From Chitinophagaceae bacterium (GTDB taxonomy: Bacteria > Bacteroidota > Bacteroidia > Chitinophagales > Chitinophagaceae), in the NCBI GenBank assembly GCA_025924755.1, contig JAICHT010000257.1, positions 1-5,130 on the forward strand: a DNA stretch of 5,130 bases, written 5' to 3'. Below are positions 1 to 5,130 of this stretch, piece after piece. The notes beneath the pieces were generated by a model. That model saw nothing but the letters and a program-made list of their open reading frames with translations. It ran no database searches and was not told the DNA's origin. Both the position numbers and the translations under genes were made by a program. Within the stretch, counting starts at the first letter, position 1; each line of letters starts with the position of its first letter.

Positions 1-2
1 AG

Positions 3-101
3 TGCAACAACTTCGGCAATGACAGCAATATATTCTGCATTATTCGTGTAGGAAAAATAAGTTTTATATGTATCAGGGCATGCTTATGGCTACTTAACTA
101 A
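3..101 (+). CDS. Possible 3' end of a truncated gene at the left edge (doubtful)
   Basis: The third frame is open from the window edge to a TAA at 99-101. Its first residues read CNNFGNDSNIF, which faintly resembles the Asn-Phe-Gly-Gly-Asn stretch near the C-terminus of beta-ketoacyl-ACP synthases, although one Gly of that motif would be missing. The following 20 or so residues (rich in Ile, Cys and Leu) do not look like a conserved protein end. The first frame is also open, ending at a TAG at 49-51, and gives a low-information Ala/Thr/Ser peptide. Only about 30 codons are visible, so this may equally be noncoding DNA. Confidence 0.2.
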   Translation, partial: CNNFGNDSNIFCIIRVGKISFICIRACLWLLN

Positions 102-216
102 TTAAGCTATCATAAAAGCAACTATCTTCAAACGGAAACACTACGTGAACAGGCCCTTTTGCTGTATTTATTTTTATAAACTTCAAGAACTAGAGATTGA
201 ATCAAAACATTAAGCA
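102..216. other. AT-rich leader upstream of the DCC-family gene
   Basis: No gene is visible here. Presumably it holds the promoter of the gene at 217. A -7-like sequence TATTTTTA at 169-176 fits seven of the eight positions of the Bacteroidota TAnnTTTG box, but no TTTG lies at the expected 17-20 bases upstream; the only nearby TTTG (158-161) is too close. The promoter is therefore not resolved. The bases just before the ATG (AACATTAAGCA) contain no Shine-Dalgarno sequence, which is normal for this phylum. Confidence 0.3.
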
Positions 217-618
217 ATGCAACAGCAGCACCCGGTAATATTGTTTGATGGCATTTGTAATTTTTGTAATGGTGCTGTCAATTTTATTATTAAACTGGAT
301 AAGAAAAAGATATTTCAGTTTGCTGCATTGCAATCATCTTCCGGACAAAAATTGCTTCAGGAATATCAGTTATCGGCTGCCAATTTTGATTCGTTTGTTT
401 TCATAGACAACCACGAGGTATATCAAAAATCGAAGGCTGCTTTTAAAGTTATTAGCTATTTGCCATGGTATATTAAATGGACAAAGGTATTTGGGTTGTT
501 GCCAGTATCCTTAACGGATGCCGTTTATACGTTTATTGCACAAAACCGTTATAAATGGTTTGGCAAAAAAGCACAATGCATGCTGCCTGCACCTGATATA
601 GTAAACCGGTTTTTATAA
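217..618 (+). CDS. DCC-family (DUF393, YuxK-like) thiol-disulfide oxidoreductase-like protein
   Basis: This 133-residue protein has the hallmarks of the DCC/DUF393 family. The N-terminal strand is followed by FDGICNFCN, with the DxxCxxC signature at Asp11, Cys14 and Cys17. FAALQS lies at residues 35-40. A C-terminal block, YTFIAQNRYKWFGK (residues 104-117), is followed by Cys121-Met-Leu-Pro and a terminal Arg-Phe-Leu. Its length is typical of the family. Members are predicted thioredoxin-fold proteins whose CxxC pair may do redox chemistry, but the substrate is generally unknown. No signal peptide is seen, so it is probably cytoplasmic. The ATG at 217 sits ten residues before the conserved Asp, which is the normal position. 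The gene runs convergently into the PhzF gene, and the two stop codons interlock. Family assignment is strong; biochemical function is an inference. Confidence 0.9.
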   Translation: MQQQHPVILFDGICNFCNGAVNFIIKLDKKKIFQFAALQSSSGQKLLQEYQLSAANFDSFVFIDNHEVYQKSKAAFKVISYLPWYIKWTKVFGLLPVSLTDAVYTFIAQNRYKWFGKKAQCMLPAPDIVNRFL

Positions 619-1440
619 AGATGCGGTTTCCGGTACAAAAGCCAGTTCGCCTTTCATAAATAACACACATTTCCCACTCATTAATACCCTGTCGCCTTCC
701 AGTTCACATTGTAGTTCGCCACCTCGATGAGAAAGTTGCATGCAAAATAGTTTTGTTTTATTCAGCTTTTGACACCAGTATGGAACAATATTACAATGTG
801 CTGAGCCGGTTACCGGGTCTTCCTGTATGCCTGCGCCGGGATAAAAACAGCGGGAAACCACGTCGGCACTATGGCCTTTAGCTGTAACTATTACGCCAAT
901 AGCATCTAGTTCTTTCATCAGGTTAAAATCAGGCTCTATATTTTCAATAGCCTCCTGGCTGGGCAATACCACCATATAATCCCTTGATTTTAAGACTTCA
1001 ATAGCCGTACTGATACCTAGACATTTCAATAATGCATCCGGAACTTCTGTAGCTTTTGGCATCCTTGATGGAAAGTCTAACGTATACAGGCCGTCTTTAG
1101 CATATGCCTTTAATAATCCTGCTTTTTGCGTAGTAAAGTTTATTTGCTGAACATGCGGCTCCAAAAAATTTTTTATTACATATGCAGATGCAAGCGTGGC
1201 ATGGCCGCATAAATCAATTTCAAACTCCGGCGTAAACCAGCGAATATGGTAAGCAGCTTCATGCCCCGCACCTTCGGTGGAATCTTTCACAAAAAATACG
1301 GTTTCGCTCAGGTTGTTCTCCATGGCTATCTTTTGCATCAACTCTTCATCCAGCCATTCCTGTAAAGGTATTACGGCTGCAGGGTTTCCTTCAAACACAT
1401 TGTTGGCAAATGCATCTACCTGGTATATGATTAAGCTCAT
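613..1440 (-). CDS. PhzF family protein (phenazine biosynthesis-like isomerase/epimerase)
   Basis: The product is 275 residues, close to the usual family length, with a diaminopimelate-epimerase-like double fold. It opens with a typical strand (Tyr6-Gln-Val-Asp-Ala-Phe) and GNPAAV at 18-23. The acid-base Glu expected in PhzF is present as Glu46 in NLSETVFF. The conserved RWFTP (67-71) and CGHAT (78-82) blocks follow, with His80 in the pocket. The C-terminal half carries EDPVTGSAH (207-215), with Asp208 in the position of the family's active-site Asp. PhzF itself isomerises trans-2,3-dihydro-3-hydroxyanthranilate, but no other phenazine gene is present, so this is probably a relative with an unknown small-molecule substrate. 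It is likely cytoplasmic and, as in the family, a dimer. Its ATG is at 1438-1440. It lies downstream of the E1 gene on the same strand, after a 95-base gap, and could be read from its own promoter. Confidence 0.92.
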   Translation of the reverse strand: MSLIIYQVDAFANNVFEGNPAAVIPLQEWLDEELMQKIAMENNLSETVFFVKDSTEGAGHEAAYHIRWFTPEFEIDLCGHATLASAYVIKNFLEPHVQQINFTTQKAGLLKAYAKDGLYTLDFPSRMPKATEVPDALLKCLGISTAIEVLKSRDYMVVLPSQEAIENIEPDFNLMKELDAIGVIVTAKGHSADVVSRCFYPGAGIQEDPVTGSAHCNIVPYWCQKLNKTKLFCMQLSHRGGELQCELEGDRVLMSGKCVLFMKGELAFVPETASL

Positions 1441-1456
1441 TTATTTAGATTTGATT

Positions 1457-1485
1457 TAAATATAAAGTTTAAAAATTCTTTGAAA
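1457..1485 (-). promoter_or_regulatory. Candidate Bacteroidota-type promoter for the PhzF gene
   Basis: Read on the minus strand, TTTC (1482-1485), a 17-base spacer and TATATTTA (1457-1464) fit the TTTG / TAnnTTTG pattern with one mismatch in each box. The implied leader to the ATG at 1440 would be only about 10 bases. The surroundings are very AT-rich, so a chance match is possible. Confidence 0.3.
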
Positions 1486-1514
1486 GCACTACTCTTTAAT
1501 ATTGATGGATACAG

Positions 1515-1528
1515 CAGCCATATGGCTG
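1515..1528. repeat. Perfect 14-base palindrome in the E1-PhzF gap
   Basis: CAGCCATATGGCTG equals its own reverse complement. As RNA it gives a five- or six-base stem with a tiny AT loop. It begins eight bases past the stop codon of the E1 gene on the minus strand, so it might be a weak 3'-end hairpin, but neither side has the T-run expected of an intrinsic terminator. It also lies about 30 bases upstream of the candidate PhzF -33 box, which would suit a dimeric regulator. Neither role is demonstrated. Confidence 0.45.
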
Positions 1529-1535
1529 ATAAAAT

Positions 1536-3926
1536 TTACTCTCTCATCATTTTACGAACAGCGGTTTCTATTTCTTCTGCATTGGGTTTGCTAAAATAAT
1601 CGCCGTCGCTGCCATAAGCCGGCCGGTGCGCTTTGGCAGTAATGGTTCTAGGAGCTGTATCTAACCAACGGTAGCCGCCCTGCTCTTCCATCACTTTATT
1701 AAACATATAGGCAGAGGCGCCACCCGGCACATCTTCATCTATAAAAATGATACGGGAGGTTTTTTTCAGCGATTCTACAATAGTATGGTTGATATCAAAA
1801 GGCAGTAACGTTTGCACATCAATTACCTCGCAACTGATGTTTTGCTTTTGCAATTGCTGAGCCGCATCCATTATAATACGGAGCGTAGATCCATAAGAAA
1901 CAATCGTTACATCACTGCCTGCCCGGACCACTTCTGGAATACCTAACGGTACCGCATATGCGAGCAGGTTATTAGGCAACTTTTCTTTCAATCGATACCC
2001 ATTCAAACATTCAATCATCAATGCCGGGTCATTGCTTTGCAGCAAGGTGTTGTACATACCTACGGCCTGCGTCATATTGCGGGGCACACATACGTACATA
2101 CCACGTAATGCATTAATGATCACGCCCATTGGCGATCCGCTGTGCCATATACCTTCCAGCCGGTGGCCGCGGGTGCGAATAATAACCGGGCAGCTTTGCT
2201 GGCCGTTTGTACGGTAATGAAGTGTCGCCACATCATCACTTAAGGGCTGCAATGCAAAAAGCAAATAATCCAGATATTGAATTTCTGCAATGGGCCGCAA
2301 TCCGCGCAAAGCTAAGCCTATGCCCTGTCCTACTATGGTATACTCCCGTATGCCCGTATCAAAAATGCGTTCCGCACCATACTTTGCCTGCAGGCCAGAA
2401 AACCCCTGGTTCACATCTCCAATATACCCTAAGTCTTCTCCAAAAGCCACAACTTTTGGATTGCTGGCAAATAGTTGGTCAAAATAATGATTTAAAATTT
2501 CATAGCCATTTACCATAGGAGCATCGGCTGCATAAGAAGGTCTTACTTCTGTAATGCGCAAAGCACTTTTTGGGCCTTCGTTATAAAGATGGGTGTTGTA
2601 TAATAAAGCGTTTTCTTTTTTACACTCTTCGTAAAAATTGTTAAGCGTATCAGCTTCCCCGTGTTCTCCGGCTGCAATGATTGCTGCATGAACCATTCGC
2701 ATTACATCGCGCCGAAGCGGTTCTTTAATTACACTTAATTCATGTGCCAATGCATTGAGTTCAACCGATTTCTGCGGAAGTTTTTCAGCTACTTCTTTTA
2801 TTAAACCTGTTGCTTTTGAAGCCTCTTCATGCAAAGGCTGCAAGAATAACTGCCATGCTTTGTTTTTGCTTTCTCTAACACTCTTTTTAGCTTCCGTTTC
2901 AATATTCTGAATTTCCTCCTCCGTGGCTAATGCATTTGCTAAAATCCATTCCCGCATTTTTACGAGACAATCCCACTTTCGCTCCCATTGCAGCCGGTCG
3001 TAATCTTTATAACGCTCATGGCTACCTGAAGTAGAATGCCCCTGTGGCTGCGTCATATCTTCCACATGAAAAAGAGTGGGTGTGTGAGTTTCTCTGGCTT
3101 GGCTGATGCCTTCTTCAAATACCTCGCATAGACCGGCATAATCCCAACCTTTAACCGTGTAAATATTTACTCCATTAGTGCCGTTCTCTTTTTGCATCCC
3201 TTTTAAGGCTTCGGAAATAGAACCTTTAGTAGTTTGATATTTTTTGGGAACGGATATGCCGTAACCGTCATCCCATACAAATACAACCAGTGGCACCTTT
3301 AAGACACCGGCAGCATTGATGGTTTCCCAAAAAGGTCCTTCTGAGGTAGCGGCATCCCCTATAGTGCAAAAACATACTTCGTTGCCATTAGTAGATAAGG
3401 TAGAAAACTGCTCCAGTTCTTTAATATTTCTAAAACTTTTGGATGCGAAAGCCAAACCTAAGGCACGGGCCATTTGTCCCGAGGTAGGCGCTACATCTGC
3501 TGATATATTCTTACGGTGCGCCAGGTCCAGCCATTCTCCGTTTTCATCTACCGTACGGGTAGCAAAATGCGAACTCATTTGTCGACCGCTGCTAAAGGGC
3601 TCATGTTCTATATTCGGATCGGCATATAATTGGGCAAAAAACTGCTGCACATTTGCAAGGCCGGTTGCAAACATAAACGTCTGATCGCGGTAATAACCAG
3701 ACCGGAAATCACCCGGTTTAAAAAATTTGGCCATGGCTACCTGTGCCACTTCTTTGCCATCGCCAAAAATGCCAAACTTGGCTTTGCCGGTTAACACTTC
3801 CTTACGGCCAAGCAAGCTTGCCTCACGGCTGATGCAAACCATACGGTAGTCCTGTAGTACTTCATCCCTAAACTTTTCAAAAGAAAGTTGTTCAGAGGTA
3901 GGGGGTGCTGCAGTTATTTTTTCCAT
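1536..3926 (-). CDS. 2-oxoacid dehydrogenase E1 component, fused alpha and beta subunits (branched-chain type likely)
   Basis: This is the thiamine-diphosphate-dependent decarboxylase (E1) of a 2-oxoacid dehydrogenase complex, which passes the acyl group to lipoyl-E2. The 796-residue chain joins two normally separate subunits. The alpha part (about 15-390) has a GDAATSEG cofactor motif (190-197), then WDDGYGIS (218-225) where NNGYAIS is usual, and a GHSTSGSHERY loop (296-306) matching the regulated active-site loop of branched-chain E1 alpha. A charged helical linker leads to the beta part (about 455-796), with FGEDLG (495-500), FDTGIREY (522-529), a conserved AEIQYLDY segment (547-554), His595 in the region of the beta active site, and a C-terminal transketolase domain. 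Such fusions are common in Bacteroidota. The ATG at 3924-3926 is preferred: an upstream in-frame TTG at 3978-3980 would add 18 nonconserved residues and lies within the predicted promoter. E2 and E3 genes are absent, so the substrate (branched-chain 2-oxoacids or pyruvate) is not settled. Confidence 0.93.
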   Translation of the reverse strand: MEKITAAPPTSEQLSFEKFRDEVLQDYRMVCISREASLLGRKEVLTGKAKFGIFGDGKEVAQVAMAKFFKPGDFRSGYYRDQTFMFATGLANVQQFFAQLYADPNIEHEPFSSGRQMSSHFATRTVDENGEWLDLAHRKNISADVAPTSGQMARALGLAFASKSFRNIKELEQFSTLSTNGNEVCFCTIGDAATSEGPFWETINAAGVLKVPLVVFVWDDGYGISVPKKYQTTKGSISEALKGMQKENGTNGVNIYTVKGWDYAGLCEVFEEGISQARETHTPTLFHVEDMTQPQGHSTSGSHERYKDYDRLQWERKWDCLVKMREWILANALATEEEIQNIETEAKKSVRESKNKAWQLFLQPLHEEASKATGLIKEVAEKLPQKSVELNALAHELSVIKEPLRRDVMRMVHAAIIAAGEHGEADTLNNFYEECKKENALLYNTHLYNEGPKSALRITEVRPSYAADAPMVNGYEILNHYFDQLFASNPKVVAFGEDLGYIGDVNQGFSGLQAKYGAERIFDTGIREYTIVGQGIGLALRGLRPIAEIQYLDYLLFALQPLSDDVATLHYRTNGQQSCPVIIRTRGHRLEGIWHSGSPMGVIINALRGMYVCVPRNMTQAVGMYNTLLQSNDPALMIECLNGYRLKEKLPNNLLAYAVPLGIPEVVRAGSDVTIVSYGSTLRIIMDAAQQLQKQNISCEVIDVQTLLPFDINHTIVESLKKTSRIIFIDEDVPGGASAYMFNKVMEEQGGYRWLDTAPRTITAKAHRPAYGSDGDYFSKPNAEEIETAVRKMMRE

Positions 3927-3977
3927 ATAGCAAAAATAGTGTTTAAGCCATCGCAAGCCGCCAACGTTAAAAAAAGA

Positions 3978-4007
3978 CAAAATGTAGCCTTAACTACACT
4001 TTACAAA
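3978..4007 (-). promoter_or_regulatory. Probable promoter of the E1 fusion gene
   Basis: On the minus strand a TTTG box (4004-4007), a 17-base spacer and TACATTTT followed by G (3979-3986, G at 3978) match the Bacteroidota TTTG / TAnnTTTG promoter at all but the last position. The start of transcription would fall near 3972, giving a leader of roughly 45 bases to the ATG at 3926. This placement excludes the upstream TTG at 3980 as the translation start. Confidence 0.6.
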
Positions 4008-4017
4008 TATCTTTTTC

Positions 4018-4025
4018 TATTTTTG
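4018..4025 (+). promoter_or_regulatory. Candidate -7 box for the DUF1573 operon
   Basis: TATTTTTG matches the Bacteroidota -7 consensus TAnnTTTG exactly and lies 19 bases before the ATG at 4045, so the leader would be short (about 13 bases). The -33 side is poor: the nearest TTT-containing element (TTTA, 4000-4003) is only 14 bases upstream instead of 17-20. The box faces away from the E1 promoter, and the two overlap in their upstream elements. Confidence 0.45.
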
Positions 4026-4044
4026 ATATGACCAAGCTTTTGTA

Positions 4045-4485
4045 ATGAAAAAAATTTATTTTATTCTTTTTCTTTTATTGGGTTTTGTGGCTTCCAAGGC
4101 TCAAACCGGAGCTACAGCCAAAGATGCGCTGGAGCTAAAGGAAACAGAATATGACTTTGGAAAAATTCCGCAGGGCAAGCCAGTTTTTCACAATTTTGAA
4201 ATTGTAAATACGGGCAGCATTCCTTTAAAGCTGGACAATGTGCAGGCAAGCTGTGGGTGCACCACTCCGGAATGGAGCAAAGATGATATTGCAGCAAATA
4301 CTGCTTCTAAAATACGGGTAGGCTACAATGCGGCCAGTAACGGCTCTTTTGAAAAGTATGTAACTATTACGTACAATGGCAGTCAAACGAAACAAATTAA
4401 AATAAAAGGCACCGTATGGCAGGCGCCAGCAGGCTCTGCACCTATGAATGCTTCTGTTCAACTTTTAAAACAACAACTACAATAA
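4045..4485 (+). CDS. Secreted DUF1573 domain protein (first of a tandem pair)
   Basis: The 146-residue product begins with a clear type I signal peptide: Met-Lys-Lys, a hydrophobic core at residues 4-16, then Ser17-Lys18-Ala19 before Gln20, with cleavage likely after Ala19. The mature part is one DUF1573 domain (about 30-125), an immunoglobulin-like beta sandwich of the ASH/MSP type. Family signatures are YDFGKIPQG (36-44), FEIVNTG (51-57) and SCGCTTPEW (69-77), with Cys70 and Cys72 in the invariant CGC. It should be exported to the periplasm or beyond; there is no lipobox or second membrane segment. The last 20 residues are low-complexity. Function of the family is not established, although it is abundant in Bacteroidota. 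The gene lies one base from its paralogue, so both are probably translated from one transcript. Confidence 0.9.
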   Translation: MKKIYFILFLLLGFVASKAQTGATAKDALELKETEYDFGKIPQGKPVFHNFEIVNTGSIPLKLDNVQASCGCTTPEWSKDDIAANTASKIRVGYNAASNGSFEKYVTITYNGSQTKQIKIKGTVWQAPAGSAPMNASVQLLKQQLQ

Positions 4486-4486
4486 C

Positions 4487-4978
4487 ATGAAAAAGATTCT
4501 ATTAATTGCTGCTGCTTTCATAACCGGCTTTACGGTAATGGCCCAACAAAAAGCAGAAGACGTACTAAAGGTAAATACGGAAAAACACGACTTTGGGAAA
4601 ATTAAACAAGGCGTTCCTGTATCTACTTACTTCGAATTAACCAATATTAGCGACAAGCCGCTGGTAATTGAAAATGCCTGGGGTTCCTGCGGCTGTACCA
4701 CGCCGGAAGTGCCTAAAGAACCTATTGCTCCTGGTGCTACCACTAAATTAAAAGTAAATTATAATGCGGCTGCCGTAGCTCCTTTTAATAAAGATGTCTA
4801 TATTAAACTTGCTGGTATCCAGCAACCAAAAGATGTAAAAATAAGTGGTGAAGTTTTAGACAATGCTGCCTGGGATGCTTACGTAAAAACCGACGATTAC
4901 AAAAAAGCAGAGCAGTCAAAAATGGAAACTACTTCCAAAGAAGTAAAAAAAGTAAAGACCAAAAGCGGTAAAAAGTAA
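4487..4978 (+). CDS. Secreted DUF1573 domain protein with Lys-rich tail (second of a tandem pair)
   Basis: This 163-residue paralogue of the preceding protein has the same plan: a signal peptide (Met-Lys-Lys, hydrophobic core 4-17, Val17-Met18-Ala19 before Gln20), then a DUF1573 domain (about 27-123) with HDFGKIKQG (34-42), FELTNIS (49-55) and SCGCTTPEV (67-75), the paired cysteines being Cys68 and Cys70. It differs by a C-terminal extension (about 125-163) that is strongly Lys-rich and lacks predicted beta structure, perhaps a basic contact surface. Only one base separates its ATG from the upstream TAA, and the intervening sequence has no ribosome-binding purine stretch, which suggests translational coupling. 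The operon ends at the terminator about 25 bases downstream. Its function is unknown; tandem duplication is the simplest origin of the pair. Confidence 0.9.
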   Translation: MKKILLIAAAFITGFTVMAQQKAEDVLKVNTEKHDFGKIKQGVPVSTYFELTNISDKPLVIENAWGSCGCTTPEVPKEPIAPGATTKLKVNYNAAAVAPFNKDVYIKLAGIQQPKDVKISGEVLDNAAWDAYVKTDDYKKAEQSKMETTSKEVKKVKTKSGKK

Positions 4979-5001
4979 AATAACTCTTTTGTTAGTATCT
5001 A

Positions 5002-5033
5002 TAAACCCTGCATATAGCAGGGTTTAATTTTTT
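5002..5033 (+). terminator. Rho-independent terminator of the DUF1573 operon
   Basis: A perfect ten-base stem (TAAACCCTGC at 5002-5011 with its complement at 5017-5026) closes an ATATA loop and is followed by an A and six Ts (5028-5033). It begins 23 bases after the stop of the second DUF1573 gene. On the opposite strand the hairpin is not followed by a T-run, so it appears to act mainly on the plus strand and not for the convergent gene at the right edge. Confidence 0.9.
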
Positions 5034-5076
5034 ATACTCAATCTGTCAGCTTCCTATTAATGAAAACAACAAATCA

Positions 5077-5130
5077 TTAGCCCAATACTTCATACACTTC
5101 TATAGCTCCCGATTTATTTTTTAAATGTAC
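5077..5130 (-). CDS. C-terminal end of a truncated minus-strand gene, possibly a class III adenylate/guanylate cyclase
   Basis: The minus strand reads in frame from the window edge to a TAA at 5077-5079, giving 17 residues, VHLKNKSGAIEVYEVLG. The pattern hydrophobic-Leu-Lys-x-Lys-Ser-x-x-Ile-Glu-Val-Tyr-Glu-Val is the usual ending of class III nucleotide cyclase catalytic domains (LKGKxxPxxVYEV), so that family is the best guess. With so few residues it remains a suggestion, but the codons look coding and the gene would converge on the DUF1573 operon with the terminator between them. Confidence 0.5.
   Translation of the reverse strand, partial: VHLKNKSGAIEVYEVLG

Noticed and set aside
93..106. 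Small inverted repeat CTTAA / TTAAG in the left leader
   Set aside because: The stem is five bases, almost all A and T, with no T-run; this is expected by chance in AT-rich DNA.
157..183. TTTTG followed by TATAAACTT as a promoter for the DCC-family gene
   Set aside because: The spacing is only 13 bases and the downstream element does not match TAnnTTTG.
1277..1459. Plus-strand open frame of 60 codons opposite the start of the PhzF gene
   Set aside because: It lies antisense to well-conserved PhzF codons (Glu46 region) and its peptide resembles no family; it is a shadow of the real gene.
2032..2518. Three overlapping plus-strand open frames opposite the E1 beta domain
   Set aside because: They are antisense to strongly conserved E1 beta motifs, overlap each other in different frames and have compositions unlike real proteins.
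3316..3684. Plus-strand open frame of 122 codons opposite the E1 alpha domain
   Set aside because: It is antisense to the thiamine diphosphate motif region of E1 and has no recognisable domain, signal or start context.
4112..4461. Two minus-strand open frames opposite the first DUF1573 gene
   Set aside because: They mirror the conserved DUF1573 codons, including the CGC motif, and have no promoter or plausible product.

Overview
The window looks like ordinary chromosomal DNA from a member of the Bacteroidota, most likely near the Chitinophagaceae or a related group. The evidence is AT-leaning sequence, start codons without clear Shine-Dalgarno sequences, promoter candidates of the Bacteroidota type (TTTG, about 17 bases, TAnnTTTG), a fused alpha/beta E1 subunit of a 2-oxoacid dehydrogenase, and a tandem pair of small secreted DUF1573 proteins with the Cys-Gly-Cys motif. 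The lineage is inferred from gene content and style, not from a marker gene.

Layout from left to right: bases 1-216 hold no convincing complete gene, only a possible protein tail at the left edge and an AT-rich leader. A small DCC-family (DUF393) CxxC protein lies on the plus strand (217-618). Its stop interlocks with the stop of a convergent PhzF-family isomerase gene on the minus strand (613-1440). A 95-base gap with a perfect 14-base palindrome separates PhzF from the E1 alpha/beta fusion gene, also on the minus strand (1536-3926, starting at an internal ATG rather than the upstream TTG). A 118-base divergent intergenic region carries promoter candidates for both directions. Two tandem DUF1573 genes follow on the plus strand (4045-4485 and 4487-4978), closed by a strong rho-independent terminator (5002-5033). 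The last 54 bases are the C-terminal end of another minus-strand gene, possibly a class III nucleotide cyclase.

How the genes work together: the two DUF1573 genes almost certainly form one operon. The E1 gene is transcribed divergently from them and encodes the decarboxylating component of a 2-oxoacid (probably branched-chain) dehydrogenase complex; its E2 and E3 partners are not in the window. PhzF and the DCC protein show no functional link to E1 beyond proximity. I found no mobile element, CRISPR array, RNA gene or defence system, and nothing here amounts to an undescribed biological system. The points most worth checking are the acidic replacement in the thiamine diphosphate motif of E1, the compact divergent promoter region, and the secreted DUF1573 pair of unknown function.
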